Assembly (NCBI GenBank): GCA_023101885.1
Contig: JALPQD010000830.1
Span: 372,001 to 436,000 of the forward strand
DNA: 64,000 nucleotides
Direction of reading: 5' to 3'
Source of the DNA: Typhlomys cinereus
Taxonomy: Eukaryota; Chordata; Mammalia; Rodentia; Platacanthomyidae
Shown: positions 1 through 9,725 of the stretch, in pieces
Layout of the letters: each line of letters starts with the position of its first letter
How positions within the stretch are numbered: position 1 is the stretch's first letter
The notes under the pieces: model-generated
Told to the model about the DNA's origin: nothing
Databases searched by the model: none
Seen by the model: only the letters and a program-made list of their open reading frames with translations
Made by a program: the position numbers and the translations under genes

Positions 1-697
1 AAAGACCCAGAATAGCAAAATATCCTGTGTAACAAAAATTCTGCCAGAGGTATTTACCACACCAGACCTTAAACTATACTAATCCATACTAATAAAAACA
101 GCACAGTACTATCTCTAAAGCAGAGACATAGACCAATGCATTAGAAGACCCAGATATAAACTCATATACATACAGTCATCATCTGATTTTTTACGTAGGT
201 ACCCCCCCAAAAAAAAGCCATTGAGAAAGAACAGCATCTTCAACATATGGTGATGTCAAAATTGGATATCTTCTTGCAGAAGAATGAAGCATGACCCTTA
301 TTTGTTAGGCAGCACAAAATAAATTGAAGACCTCAGTATTAGACCAGAGACTATAAAAATTGTAGAAGAAAGAATAGAGAGTACACTTAAACTGATTGAT
401 TTAGGCCAGCATTTTCTGACTAGTACCCCCAGATGCATAGGAAATAAGACCAACACTCAGCAAATGGAATTTGATAAAATTAAAAAGCTTCTGTTGAGGA
501 AAAGATATTAATCATGCAAAAAGGCAAACCATGTAATGGGAGAAAATATTTGCCAAACACATATCTGATGGAGGACTAACATACAGAGTGTACAAAGAAC
601 TGAGAAAAGTCAAATATCAAAGATATAAATAACCCAATTAAAAATAGATCTTAGAACTAAAAAACAAACTTTTCACGGTACGAAATTCAAATGTCTG
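1..697 (+). mobile_element. L1 ORF2 fragment, decayed
   Basis: The plus strand reads like the 3' half of a LINE-1 ORF2: the region coding for the phrases equivalent to 'EDPDI(N)PHTYSHLIFDKG' and 'KMDIYMQKNE' is recognisable around 140-300, followed by the 'FCTAKE'-type stretch near 480-520. Many stops and indels interrupt it, so it is a dead fragment. A SINE splits it at 711-987 and L1-like sequence resumes for a few tens of bases after 1000. Confidence 0.6.
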
Positions 698-710
698 TCA
701 ACCAGTTTTT

Positions 711-987
711 TTTCTTATTTATTCATTTGTGCGTGAGTGTATATGTGTGTGTATGTATGTGTGTGTGTGTGTGTAGAACCACGGACGAATTCGGGAACCA
801 CTATGGACCGCCTCCACCTCCTCCTTGTTTACTCTGCCCCGGGATTCACAGGCTCTGCCCTACCAGGACCAGAAACGTAGGCCGCCCCCGCTTCCACCCA
901 GCGTCTATACATGGGGTCTAGGATCCGAACTCAGGACCTTCTGCCTTCAAGGCAGAGGCTTAACCCCTGAGCCACCTCTCCAGCCCC
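711..987 (-). mobile_element. Full-length B2/DIP-like SINE
   Basis: Minus-strand copy of the abundant long SINE of this window. Read 5'-3' on the minus strand it has a tRNA-like head (GGGGCTGGAGAGGTGGCTCA, then a B-box-like GTTCGGATCC), a GC-rich body, a short GT/CA simple stretch and an A-rich tail. It is flanked by a 13-bp duplication, TCAACCAGTTTTT, at 698-710 and 988-1000. Confidence 0.85.
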
Positions 988-1283
988 TCAACCAGTTTTT
1001 AAAATAGACACATCTCAAAATAGATCTGATACTATAGGAGTGAAAAATTCCACGCCCCTGTTCTGAAGAAGCAGTACATTATCTAGACAGAAAAAAAAAA
1101 CCTGAAGCAAACATCAAACTTAAACTGTATCATGTCTAAAGGACTGTATAGACATTTACAGAAGGGTCCATACAATAGTTGCAAGATACCATTCTTGTCA
1201 GAAGCCTAAAGAGATAAGGAATAACTAAACTCTATAATCAAGTAAAAATGAAAACATAACTTTCTTCATTAATTAGGAAACAA

Positions 1284-1570
1284 TGGAGGTCAAATGATGG
1301 CTTAAGCATTAAGCCTCTGCTTCACAAGCAGAAGGTCTTAAGTTCAGATCCTGGATCCCACATAAAAATACTAGGTGGAAATGGTGGTGGCTTGTACTTC
1401 TGACCCTGGAAGATAGAGCTTGGGAAACCAGAGCAAAGTCAAGAGGATGTAGGACAATTCAAGGTGATTCTAAAGTCACCGTGGGTCTCCATGAGCACAC
1501 CCTGCGCCCTCTGATACATACCATCAGGCACATAGAAACACACACACAAACATACATGCAATAATTTTTT
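1284..1570 (+). mobile_element. Older related SINE
   Basis: Diverged plus-strand relative of the same family: a degraded head (GGCTTAAGCATTAAGCCTCT), then 'AAGGTCTTAAGTTCAGATCC', a body ending in CCCTCTGATACATACC and a CA-rich tail. It belongs to the older subfamily also seen at 27821, 45479 and 51473, whose body differs from the young copies. Confidence 0.65.
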
Positions 1571-1914
1571 AAAAGTGAGGAGACGATGAAACCAATCCCA
1601 AGATAGATAATAAATTTAGTTGATGGAGCATCATATGCCTGTAACTCAAAGCCAGATGAAATTTTCTTAGTTATCTTCACTTGGAAGGGGAATTTGTGGA
1701 CAGATTTAAACATGATACTATATCTTAATAAGAAATAGATTGACAAATGTGACAAATGCAGATCTGTTGGATTACAATTTGCTACATGTTTCCAAGAAGC
1801 TCACAACCAATAAGCTTATAAAAACAAGTTTTATTCTTTCTTAGCATTCTCAGTTACAGTTCTTTTTTCTATTTAATATTTTGCATGTTGCTTCTCTGTC
1901 TTTTGGATAAGATC
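1571..1914. other. AT-rich stretch, no gene; unit of a local duplication
   Basis: No coding or RNA gene is visible. About 1670-1790 resembles 2755-2870 (shared words such as AATTTGTGG, AGATTTAAA and TCTTA in the same order), so the two may be copies of one old repeat or a local duplication. Confidence 0.35.
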
Positions 1915-2235
1915 AATTGTAACTATTTTTGCACACATGCCTGCATATGTGTGTGTGGATACAGGGTGACACTTTTGAGTGTGTGTTCCTATGGAGGCCC
2001 ACAGGTAACTTTGGAAATCATCTGGGATTCATCTACTTACCTTCTTTCTTCTTTCCTTCTTTCCTTCTTTCCAATGACTCTGGATTGTTATCCCTTCTTT
2101 GCTTTGCTCTAGACTTTCCCAAGATCCACCTTCCAGGGCTGCAAATGTAGGTCACAGCCATTTTTGCATGGTGTTTTTACATAGGATCCAGAATCTTCGT
2201 GGCAGAGGCTTAACCCCTGATCGATCTCTCATCCT
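1915..2235 (-). mobile_element. Older SINE, minus strand
   Basis: Minus-strand copy of the older SINE subfamily: TG-rich tail end at 1935-1990, body with 'CTATGGAGGCCCACAGG', head ending in 'GAGGCTTAACCCCTGA' near 2220. A CTTT/CCTT simple tract interrupts it at about 2040-2075. Confidence 0.65.
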
Positions 2236-2244
2236 TATCAAAAA

Positions 2245-2412
2245 TGCTCTGCTTTCTTATTGCTTTGCTCCATGGTTCCCAGGCTCTGTCCACCAGGGCT
2301 GAGATTAGAGACTGGCTCTTTTCCACTCAGCATATTTACATGGAATCCAGTATCTAAATTCACACCCTTTTGCTTGGGAGGCAAATGCTTTAATCCCTGA
2401 GTCATCTCTAAA
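2245..2412 (-). mobile_element. Partial older SINE
   Basis: A second, head-proximal fragment of the same SINE group on the minus strand: 'CCCAGGCTCTGTCCACCAGG' then 'TTGGGAGGCAAATGC' and 'CCCTGAGTCATCTCT'. It abuts the previous copy. Confidence 0.5.
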
Positions 2413-2424
2413 ATCAGTCAGTTA

Positions 2425-2760
2425 CAGTTCTTAATCCAGCTTGGCAGGACAGTTCACACCAAGAACAGGGGCCTATAGAATTTCCTACATCATGTCCCCG
2501 GGGATTTCTGAGAGAACCCCAGTTCCAGAGAAACAAAGACTTGCCAGAATGTCTGCATGCCCATTTGCAGAAGTAGGTCAAAGCACTGAACCAGCTCCCT
2601 CCAGCTTATCTAACCTGCCCAGAGAATGTCCCAGTCAGTATGTGCTGAGTGCAGATTTACTCACAACATGCCTCAACTACTAATTTCTCATTGATCTGCC
2701 CAGTGCTTAGCCTTCTGCTGTCAAATTCACACCTACGTATCTCACTGGCACACTCATTTT
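2425..2760 (+). repeat. Old dispersed repeat (family also at 16.8 and 20.8 kb)
   Basis: Shares 'CAGTT...CCAGCTTG.CAGGA', a central segment with TTTCTGAGAGA and an ending near 'CTGTCAAATTCACAC' with the repeats at 16840-17240 and 20810-21005. The family is not identified; it could be an old LTR or DNA-transposon remnant. Confidence 0.4.
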
Positions 2761-3923
2761 CACGTGCAAAGTGAGTTTGTGGGTAGATTTAAATATGAGA
2801 TTATGTCTTAAAGAAGAAAGAAAAGATTGGAAACTGTGATTAGATGCAATTTGAAATTTTGGCCAGTGAATGAAACAATATTTTGTGAAAGAAGCCTCCT
2901 GCGAGTTAAGGAAAATGTCTTCCAATTGTTCATACAACCTCAGAAAAACATTCAAAATACAAAAGAGCACAAATCTTAAACTCTAAGGAACCAAATAATT
3001 CACGAATATATGGGGAAACACAGAACTCAAATTAAGCATGAAAACACACTTGAACTGTAACTTACTTTGCACTCTCATAGAATCCAAGTAAGAATAATTT
3101 TGTTTAGGGAGAGGAGTTCAATTTGTTCCAAAGCATACAGGAAGTGGAAGCCTTATAGACTTTTTTATACTACAGAATCAATATAATTGTTTGGTCCCTA
3201 TCCCCCCAAGAACTGAAAGGTACATCTCCTGTATGATGAGGTTTTCCTCCTTCAGTGTATACATGTCATATTAGATGTAACTATACAATAGATTTGCCAG
3301 AAGACCCATTCTTAGCAAGGGACTGACTATTCATAATAGTTAAAACATAGTATCAGCCCATGCACCCATGAGTATATTCATGTTTGAAAATGTAGCATTT
3401 ATAAAAGTGGAGTCTTATTCATCTGGGAAATGAGAAAAGGATGTAAAGTAGGCATAAGTACTGTTGTAACTGTATTATATTCATAAAGTATTAGTAAACA
3501 TGTATTAAAGTAGCCTTTAAAGCATCTGTATGTGATTTTCTCAATATATCCAGTTAAAATTTGTCATATGTGCATTTATGTAATCTTTCCTTCATTATTT
3601 GAATTTTATAAGCATACTTTGTTCTTTGAGCACTTATACATAGGTTCATGACTTAAGAAGATGTCTAAAATGCATGATGAGTTAGAATAAATACTTTGTA
3701 GGAGTCTTCATGTTTAGAGGGGGGTCAGCATTTGCATGAAAAGACGCTTGTCATCCTTAACATTTGTTTTATAGAGTGAAGTAATATTTAAACACATACA
3801 CATTCCTGCTTGGGAAACAGATTATTTGATGAGAACTTTATAGTTGACAAAAAAAATTGAGGTGTTGTTCTAGATATTATTTGTATACTTCATACAGAAG
3901 CATGAGTTAGAACATTAGTATTG
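2761..3923. other. Intergenic, nothing recognised
   Basis: AT-rich DNA with no open frame of interest, RNA gene or repeat that I can name, apart from the similarity of 2755-2870 to 1670-1790. Confidence 0.4.
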
Positions 3924-4001
3924 TGGGGGCTGGAGAGCTGGCTCAGGGGTTAAGCCTCTGCCTTGCAGGCAGAAGGTCCTGAGTTCTGATCCTAGACCCC
4001 A
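3924..4001 (+). mobile_element. SINE, 5' half (split by ERV-A)
   Basis: Head of a young plus-strand SINE ending exactly at ACCCCA (3996-4001), the target site of ERV-A. The missing body resumes at 15971. The outer SINE duplication AGAACATTAGTATTG is at 3909-3923 and again at 16209-16223, so this half and the right half are one original insertion. Confidence 0.85.
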
Positions 4002-4418
4002 TGTGGGAACCAGTGCCGACTCACATACTCATTCACTCACTCAAACACACAGCTGCTGGCTGTGATGAAAGCAGGTTCCAGCCATCCCCACCTCCGCCTC
4101 TACCCCCAGAGACTCGGCACGGGATGGGGAGATTGTCAGAATCAGATCTCAGTTTATTGGGGGGAGAAAAGGAACTTTTATAGACAAAGGCCACCAAGGC
4201 GCAAAATGGGCATCCAATTGTGTCACAGGTCAACACATCCTACAGGTGCTAATGGTCAAGTTCAATGTCACTCAGCACAGGGGGCAGGTAGATACCTGAA
4301 AGCCAATTAGGGCTCTCTGTGAAGTGATCAGGTTCCGCCCAAGACCCTTGCCCTCAACGCCATCTTTAGTCCCATGTGCTCGGCCATGCCCTGGGGCAAA
4401 TCCTGGGTGGGCCCAACA
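4002..4418 (-). mobile_element. ERV-A 3' LTR
   Basis: A 417-bp TG...CA element, minus orientation. On the minus strand it has a TATA-like sequence (complement of 4177-4182) and a poly(A) signal AATAAA (complement of 4153-4158) only about 20 bp apart, as in betaretroviral LTRs with a very short R. It matches the interrupted LTR at 7643-7725 plus 15648-15970. The 6-bp target duplication ACCCCA lies at 3996-4001 and 15971-15976. Confidence 0.85.
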
Positions 4419-4440
4419 TCTCCCCCTTTTGTTTTTGTAT
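4419..4440 (-). promoter_or_regulatory. ERV-A polypurine tract
   Basis: Directly inside the 3' LTR the minus strand reads an A/G-only run ending AAAGGGGGAGA before the LTR TG. This is the expected plus-strand primer for reverse transcription and fixes the element's orientation. Confidence 0.75.
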
Positions 4441-5394
4441 GAGACGGTCCAGGAGGCTACCTGCAACCGAGCAGACCAAATGGTCTTGAGTGACTGTGCC
4501 TGTCTTAGGCGTGAAAAACCTCCCACCGTGATCTGACCCGTCATGGGATCTTGTAGTCTCCAGGTATAATACTACAAGTCCTGTCTTAGGTTGATCCACG
4601 GCCAGGCTTTCACTTGCCCGTCTCTGGCTATCAGTCCTCTGTATGAGGTTGGCTTTACCAACCTTGGGGGTTTGAGCCGTACTTAAAGGCCTGTATTGCA
4701 CATTGGACATGTACTGCACTTGACAAGTTAGCTAGACCAGAGAGATTTTTCCATTGGGCAGGAGTCATGCATATGGCAGAGAAGACAGGTTGGCATCAGC
4801 ATCAGGCATGGCAGCAGGTGACTTTTCGGGGACGTGGCAGGGATGTTCAAGGGCCATAGGTGCCTGTAGCGTGGTCTCGAATGGAGCGCTGCTGAAAGAT
4901 ATGCTGAGAAAACACTTAAGCAACGTAGTTATTAAAAGAACAATTTTTCTAGATGTTAGGTCACACCCAGATTGACTCCATCCAGGCAAGGTATCAATCA
5001 GGCCTATAAGGATCACAGTTAACATTTTCCTTGAGCACACTGTGGATAGTTTCTGAAAGAGAAAAGCAAAGAAAGCTGCCCCAAGGGCTTTTTGTCCCTT
5101 GGTTTGGCTTGTTAGTCTGGGGATGATTCTTTTGGGTATCCTTCATGAGGATCCTCCTGTGGATAGAATTTAAGATTCCTTGCCGGAATCCAAATCGGGG
5201 AAGACTCCCCAACTGGGAAGTCCAAATCCTCTTCCCATAGTAATCAAGGGATCAGGTCCCCAATGCCCAGTTAAGGGGTCCTTCCAAAACATCTTAACAG
5301 AAGGTTTGGTGGAATAGGCTTCCCACTGTCTTTGGGATCTCAATTTAAATTGTCTTTTTTGAAAATTTAAAATGTTGATGGTAAATAATACCAA
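4441..5394 (-). pseudogene. ERV-A pol 3' end and env-region remnant
   Basis: The frame at 5170-5394 carries a WKDPLTGHWGPDP-like motif followed by MGRGFG, which is characteristic of the C-terminal SH3-like domain of betaretroviral integrase. It starts immediately after the Gag zinc knuckles, so protease, reverse transcriptase and most of integrase are gone. Farther 3' (4441-5040) are short minus-strand frames with hydrophobic stretches that sit where env would be; a C-terminal frame near 4440-4500 is related to the same position in ERV-C (39.9-40.0 kb). Env identity is inferred from position only. Confidence 0.6.
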
Positions 5395-5446
5395 CCCCAG
5401 CTGTTGGTGCGGGCTTACTCCCCTTTTTGTTTTTGTAATTGGGCCT

Positions 5447-5761
5447 TTAAATATTGGTGATTTCTTTCAACAATGGCTTGTCTTCCAGATCGAATTTCCA
5501 TCTACAGTTTCTTCTCCAATGAAGCCCTCTGCGGCACCTAGGGCATGGAGTTGTAGGGGGCTCAGCCCCTCCTACCTCCCTCAGCTTCCCTTCCTCGCCC
5601 TGGGGACACTCCCTCCTGAAATGCCCACCTGGCCACAAGGAAAACAAACTCCATTGTTTCCCCTCTCCTCTTGGCCCTGCAGGCTCCGTGTTGGCCAGTG
5701 CCTTTGTCTGTGTCTCCAGGGCTGCAGGGAGTGTCTGACTCTGGTGGTTTTGAGTCCCCAC
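5447..5761 (-). pseudogene. ERV-A gag, nucleocapsid region
   Basis: A minus-strand frame with two retroviral zinc-knuckle-like segments: a first one with GHFRRECP and a second, CPRCRRGLHWRRNC, followed by RWKFD, the usual end of betaretroviral nucleocapsid. The first cysteines of knuckle 1 lie in a neighbouring frame (visible as CFPCGQVG in the frame of 5581-6051), showing a frameshift. Nucleocapsid binds and packages genomic RNA. The copy cannot make an intact protein. Confidence 0.75.
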
Positions 5762-6395
5762 ATCCTGTGAAGCAATATCCAGGTGCTCATGAATCTCTCC
5801 TTAAGACCTGCACACGCTATTTTGTGGTCCCCATTCATTCCTTCCCATACCAGCAATTTAGCAAATTGTTCCCTTAAGGAGCCTGGGGGAAGTTTACTAC
5901 GGAGGCTTTTTTCCACTCGGTCAATGAACTCGGGGAGGGCACCCGGTTTTTGTATAACCCCTGCTAGAGGTGTTTCAGAAGGACCTTCATCTAGCTTTTT
6001 CCATGCCGCTAAACTTATCAAGTGGACTTGGTCTTGGTATGGGGCTTCCATGGCTGCCTGCTGGACCCCACATTCTTTCTTAAATAGCGCTGCATACTTA
6101 ATGAATGTGGACTGGGGAGCACCACTTTGGCCATATCCATCCAGTCCTTAGTAGTACAGGGTTGGTGAACTAGATCTTGGAGGGCCTCAACCCATGGAGA
6201 ATTTGAACCATCCTCTAGCATGGCCCGCTTTAATTCTTTTAAATCTTTTGCTTCCCAAAGATACCACACTGTAGGGCGATTGCCCCCTGGATTTAAGTTA
6301 ACAGAATCGGCTTGTACTTGATACGCCTCAGCATATGTGGGCTTCAGCCCTGGGTTCCCTGCTCTAGCCTGGCGGGGCCCAGTGTGCCTGCACAC
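5581..6395 (-). pseudogene. ERV-A gag, capsid region
   Basis: Two minus-strand frames make up the capsid. The one at 6018-6395 has KELKRAMLEDGSNSPWVEAL, matching the N-terminal capsid of class II retroviruses. The one at 5581-6051 has VIQKPGALPEFIDRVEKSL, the major homology region, then the C-terminal capsid helices. They overlap in different frames, so at least one frameshift separates them. Capsid forms the viral core shell. Coordinates overlap the nucleocapsid entry because of the frame change. Confidence 0.8.
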
Positions 6396-7238
6396 AGAGT
6401 CAGGATGGATTTTTGTTAGGGGGTATGGAGGTGGGTCTCCTTTTAATCCTTCTCCATCCCTTTCTCTCCCTAGCGGAGTTAAATCCGGATACAGGGGACC
6501 ACTCCCTGTTCTCGGAGCGCTCCTAACCTCTTCCCTTTAATAAAGGGAGCAGGGCACTCTCTCCCGTGACTTACCCACATCCTTTCCGGGCTCTCAGAGC
6601 AGGCCCCGCCCTTCTTCACCTAGGGCAAGCGGCTGTTCCTCACAGCCCTCCCGAACAGGAAGCTCTGCTCCCTCATCCATCGGCTTGTTTCTGCATGCTG
6701 GTCCACACACCGGTGCGCTTCTGCGAATCTCTGCCCTCTCCCCCCCGCCCCCGTGTGCATCCTCATCGCAGCCGTGCACAGCTCCCCTGCCGCGCGGTTC
6801 CACATCCCCATGTGTTGCCCTGCTGCAGCCCCACGCAGTCTCTCCACCACAGCCAGTGGCGGCTTCTCCGCCAATACCGGCACCACATGCCCCAGTTGAA
6901 GCCCACAACTCTATGTACCGTTCTCGGCACACGCACAGTGATGGGTTATTGTTCTCTAAACAGCAGGCATGCCTACCATCCCCGTGGTTTCCTGCACCCT
7001 GCCGTGGTCCAGCAGAGTCCCCGCCCAGCCCCGGCTCAGCGTGCCCATAGCTTTGCCCGCCTAGCCCCAGCTCCGCGGTCCCACGGGACTCCACATCCCC
7101 GCACATAGCAGTTTCTCTGTTTCCCTGCATCCCCGTGCATGGCTCATCAGCGGAGCCCCCTACGGGGCGCCCGGGATGGCTTGTTGGCTCCAGAGGCTGG
7201 GGCCCTCCCGGAGTTGCCAGGGGAACTAGAAGCCTTGG
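6396..7238 (-). pseudogene. ERV-A gag, proline/charged linker region
   Basis: This stretch between matrix and capsid has frames open on both strands. Low-complexity, GC-rich composition explains the long plus-strand frame at 6566-7108. On the minus strand it corresponds to the variable phosphoprotein/proline-rich region that lies between MA and CA in betaretroviral Gag. I see no motif that makes the plus-strand frame a gene. Confidence 0.5.
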
Positions 7239-7574
7239 CTATGGCGGCTCCTCCCCCTCCCCCTTTGCCTCTGGTGGAGGCTGGATTGGATAGGGAAGGA
7301 ACGCTGCCTCAAGGGCAGAAACAATGCAGTAAAATCCTGGAGAAGGGGACACCCCAAAATGTTCTTCCCGCTTCCTGACTAGATTCCTCACCCGAGTCCA
7401 GGTGGTGGACGAAAACATATTGTCCAATTGGATCCAAAGTGCTAATTCAAGGGCTGTTTGCCACATTTCTGAAATAGCAGAGCTTGTAACTTTTAAACCC
7501 TGGCTTCGTAGTATAGATCCCAGTGCTGCTGGCACTGCTTCATCCTTGCACGTTGAATTCCCCATATTTCCCAA
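7239..7574 (-). pseudogene. ERV-A gag, matrix region
   Basis: A 111-codon minus-strand frame beginning Met-Gly-Asn, as expected for N-terminal myristoylation after Met removal. It continues with LGSILRSQGLKV, the 'L..LL...G.KV' signature of class II matrix domains. Matrix targets Gag to the membrane. It starts about 70 bp inside the 5' LTR end, the normal place for gag. It is separated from capsid by frameshifts, so Gag is not intact. Confidence 0.7.
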
Positions 7575-7623
7575 GTTTTCGCTTACCCCGAAGCCTGCTT
7601 AGCTTCGTCCGATTTCAGAAATA

Positions 7624-7641
7624 TCCCTTCATGGTTGCCAC
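7624..7641 (-). promoter_or_regulatory. ERV-A primer-binding-site position
   Basis: Next to the inner end of the 5' LTR the minus strand reads TGGCAACCATGAAGGGAT. Its ends resemble the Lys-tRNA type TGGCGC...GGGA, but the middle has diverged, so the primer tRNA cannot be named firmly. Confidence 0.4.
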
Positions 7642-7642
7642 T

Positions 7643-7725
7643 TGTGGGAACCAGTGCCCCCTCACGTACTCATTCACTCACTCAAACACATAGCTGCTGG
7701 CTGTGATGAAAGCAGGTTCCAGCTG
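7643..7725 (-). mobile_element. ERV-A 5' LTR, inner part (split by ERV-B)
   Basis: First 83 bp of the second ERV-A LTR, homologous to 4002-4084. It is cut at CAGCTG (7720-7725), the 6-bp target of ERV-B, and resumes at 15648 after the duplicate CAGCTG at 15642-15647. Confidence 0.85.
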
Positions 7726-9440
7726 TGCCGCGTCCCTATCCAACTAATCTGGTAGAATATGTCTCAGTTTAGAAAAGATGGATTAAAAGTAACATGTTTT
7801 GGGATAAGGACATGGCTTTCTTTAAGAGAAATAAGGAAAAATATGGGAATTGTCAGGCTTTGGTGTTTCTTCCCAGCTCAGGCCTAAAGCCTGTTCTCTG
7901 AGGAAGGTCACAGTAACCCCATGAACAGGGGCTGGACACTTTCTCCTAGATAATTCGGGTTTTGCCTCAGGCAGGAAGAATTCTGGGAATTAGGAGTGCC
8001 CCTTACCTAGGTTTTGTTTTTTTTGGGATAATTCAAGTTTTGCCTCTGGCAGGAAGAATTCTTCTGGGAATTAGGAGTGCCCTTTACCTCCTCTTAGGGT
8101 TTTTTGGAACTAGCTTCCTGCTCTCTGACCTAGAGAAGAAGCCTGCTTTTTAAGTTTTATTCAAATACTAAATAGAAATTTCATGTCTAGTCACTTACAA
8201 TAAGTAGACTTGTTAGACAGAATGTGTGCACTGATTTTAAAGAAATTAGAGAATAACTTCTAGAGTCTTAAAGCATAGATAGGTGGGTAAAATTCCCACC
8301 TATAAGTATAAGTATAAGACTATGCTATCAGTCCACTAGAACTTTAAAAGAAACTGTGATACCCTCTTACCCTGGCTGAAGGCCAAGGAAGAGACCATCA
8401 TGCCAGAAAGTCGAGATGCCAAGACTGCCCCTGGAGATGGTATTTGCAATCCAAATTGGGAGAATCCATGCCAGGAGCAAAGGGGGCCGTGTCTTTCCTA
8501 TCCCAAACAGCACTCTTATGAGAAATTACAGAGATGGATCATTCGAGTGCACTCCCACCAATGATCACCTCCGCCCCGAAAGAGACACCCTTGGCATATG
8601 GGGCCTGACTGGACCCAGGTTTGGAGTATGCATGGTTCACAGATGGGTCATCTAACTGATGGCAATACACTTCTGGAATTCTTCAAAGGAAGACATAAGC
8701 AACCTTACTATTAAAGGAATAGAAGGATGCTATTATAGAAGTTATTCTTTTAATAATTATATTGCTTAAGTGTTTTTTTTTCAGTGCATACCTCAGTAGT
8801 GCTCCATCGACAGAACCGGCTATAGCTTATGGGCCTTGAGTATCCAAGTCAAGGCCCCCTTAGAGATGTGGTTCAAGCTTTGATAGTAGACACTGCATGA
8901 GCAGCATATATCTTCCCAAGTTAGAACCTGCTGCCATGTCTGGTGCCTATGTCGACCTGCCTGACTGAGAGTATCAACCTGGAGAGGACAATAGCAAAAG
9001 CTCACGCTGGGACTTATGGGGTGTTGAGGACTCCTATAGTTAATTGTAAAATATGTTCCTTGCTAAAATCAAAAGGAGATCATTCTGCCTCTGTGTATTT
9101 TATAAAGCAGTCTCTGTTAAAATGTGGGCTCAGCCCCATGGCTATCAGGTGAAGCATTATAGATTAGATAAGAGAATAATTCCTTTAAGTGCCTTTACCC
9201 TCAGGCAATAGGTTAGGTTCTTGGAAAAAAAAGGTCCACCCTGAAGGTGATTTTGCTGATTAGAAAATTATCTATTGTATATGCAACATTCTTTACCCCA
9301 AAATTTTCTGTATAAAAGTTGTCAGGAAAGTTTCAATAAACGGGTTCAGAATTCACTCACGAGAGGGAGTCATGTGTGTTCTGTTCTCCACCCGGTCCTG
9401 GGGAGCCCTGGTCTCGAGGCCGCGACTCTGGTCTGCAGCA
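7726..9440 (+). mobile_element. ERV-B 5' LTR
   Basis: A 1715-bp TG...CA LTR, nearly identical to 14187-15641 apart from about 240 bp (roughly 8715-8960) absent from the 3' LTR and a short extra tract near 9350-9370. TATAAAA is at 9311-9317 and AATAAA at 9335-9340, giving a very short R as in MMTV-type LTRs. Small frames inside it (for example 8416-8655) recur in both LTRs and have no recognised product. Confidence 0.9.
9311..9340 (+). promoter_or_regulatory. ERV-B LTR TATA box and poly(A) signal
   Basis: TATAAAA at 9311-9317 and AATAAA at 9335-9340. The same pair occurs at 15533-15539 and 15557-15562 in the 3' LTR. Confidence 0.7.
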
Positions 9441-9442
9441 TT

Positions 9443-9461
9443 TGGCGCTTGAACCTGGGAC
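9443..9461 (+). promoter_or_regulatory. ERV-B primer-binding site
   Basis: Immediately after the LTR: TGGCGCTTGAACCTGGGAC. The ends match the Lys-tRNA primer site TGGCGC...GGGAC, with central changes. A lysine tRNA primer is likely but not proven. Confidence 0.6.
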
Positions 9462-9725
9462 ACTGGACTGGGTTTTTCTTTCCTTTTTCTTTTTTCTTTT
9501 TTTTTTCTTTTCTTTTCTCTTTCAGTTTTTCAGGCAAGGATAGGATCCCGTCAGAGTGGAGAGACTCCTCGGACACAAGTGGAGCCGAGTAAGACGCGGA
9601 AGAAAGGATTCTGCCAGGGTAGAGGAGACTCCCTGGGACCGGAGTGGAGCTGAGTGAAGAAGGCAGGTAAGCAAATAATAAATGCATGAAGTATTCATAT
9701 TTCTTCTAAAAAGTCAAGAAAGTTT

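Noticed and set aside
6566..7130. Long overlapping frames on both strands (about 180 codons each)
   Set aside because: They lie in the GC-rich, proline/alanine-coding linker of the minus-strand ERV-A gag. Low complexity opens several frames at once and no domain is visible.
8416..8655. 79-codon frame, repeated identically at 14877-15116
   Set aside because: It lies in the U3 part of both ERV-B LTRs. The repetition follows from LTR duplication and no known domain is seen. An LTR-encoded product, as in MMTV, is possible but nothing in the sequence supports it.
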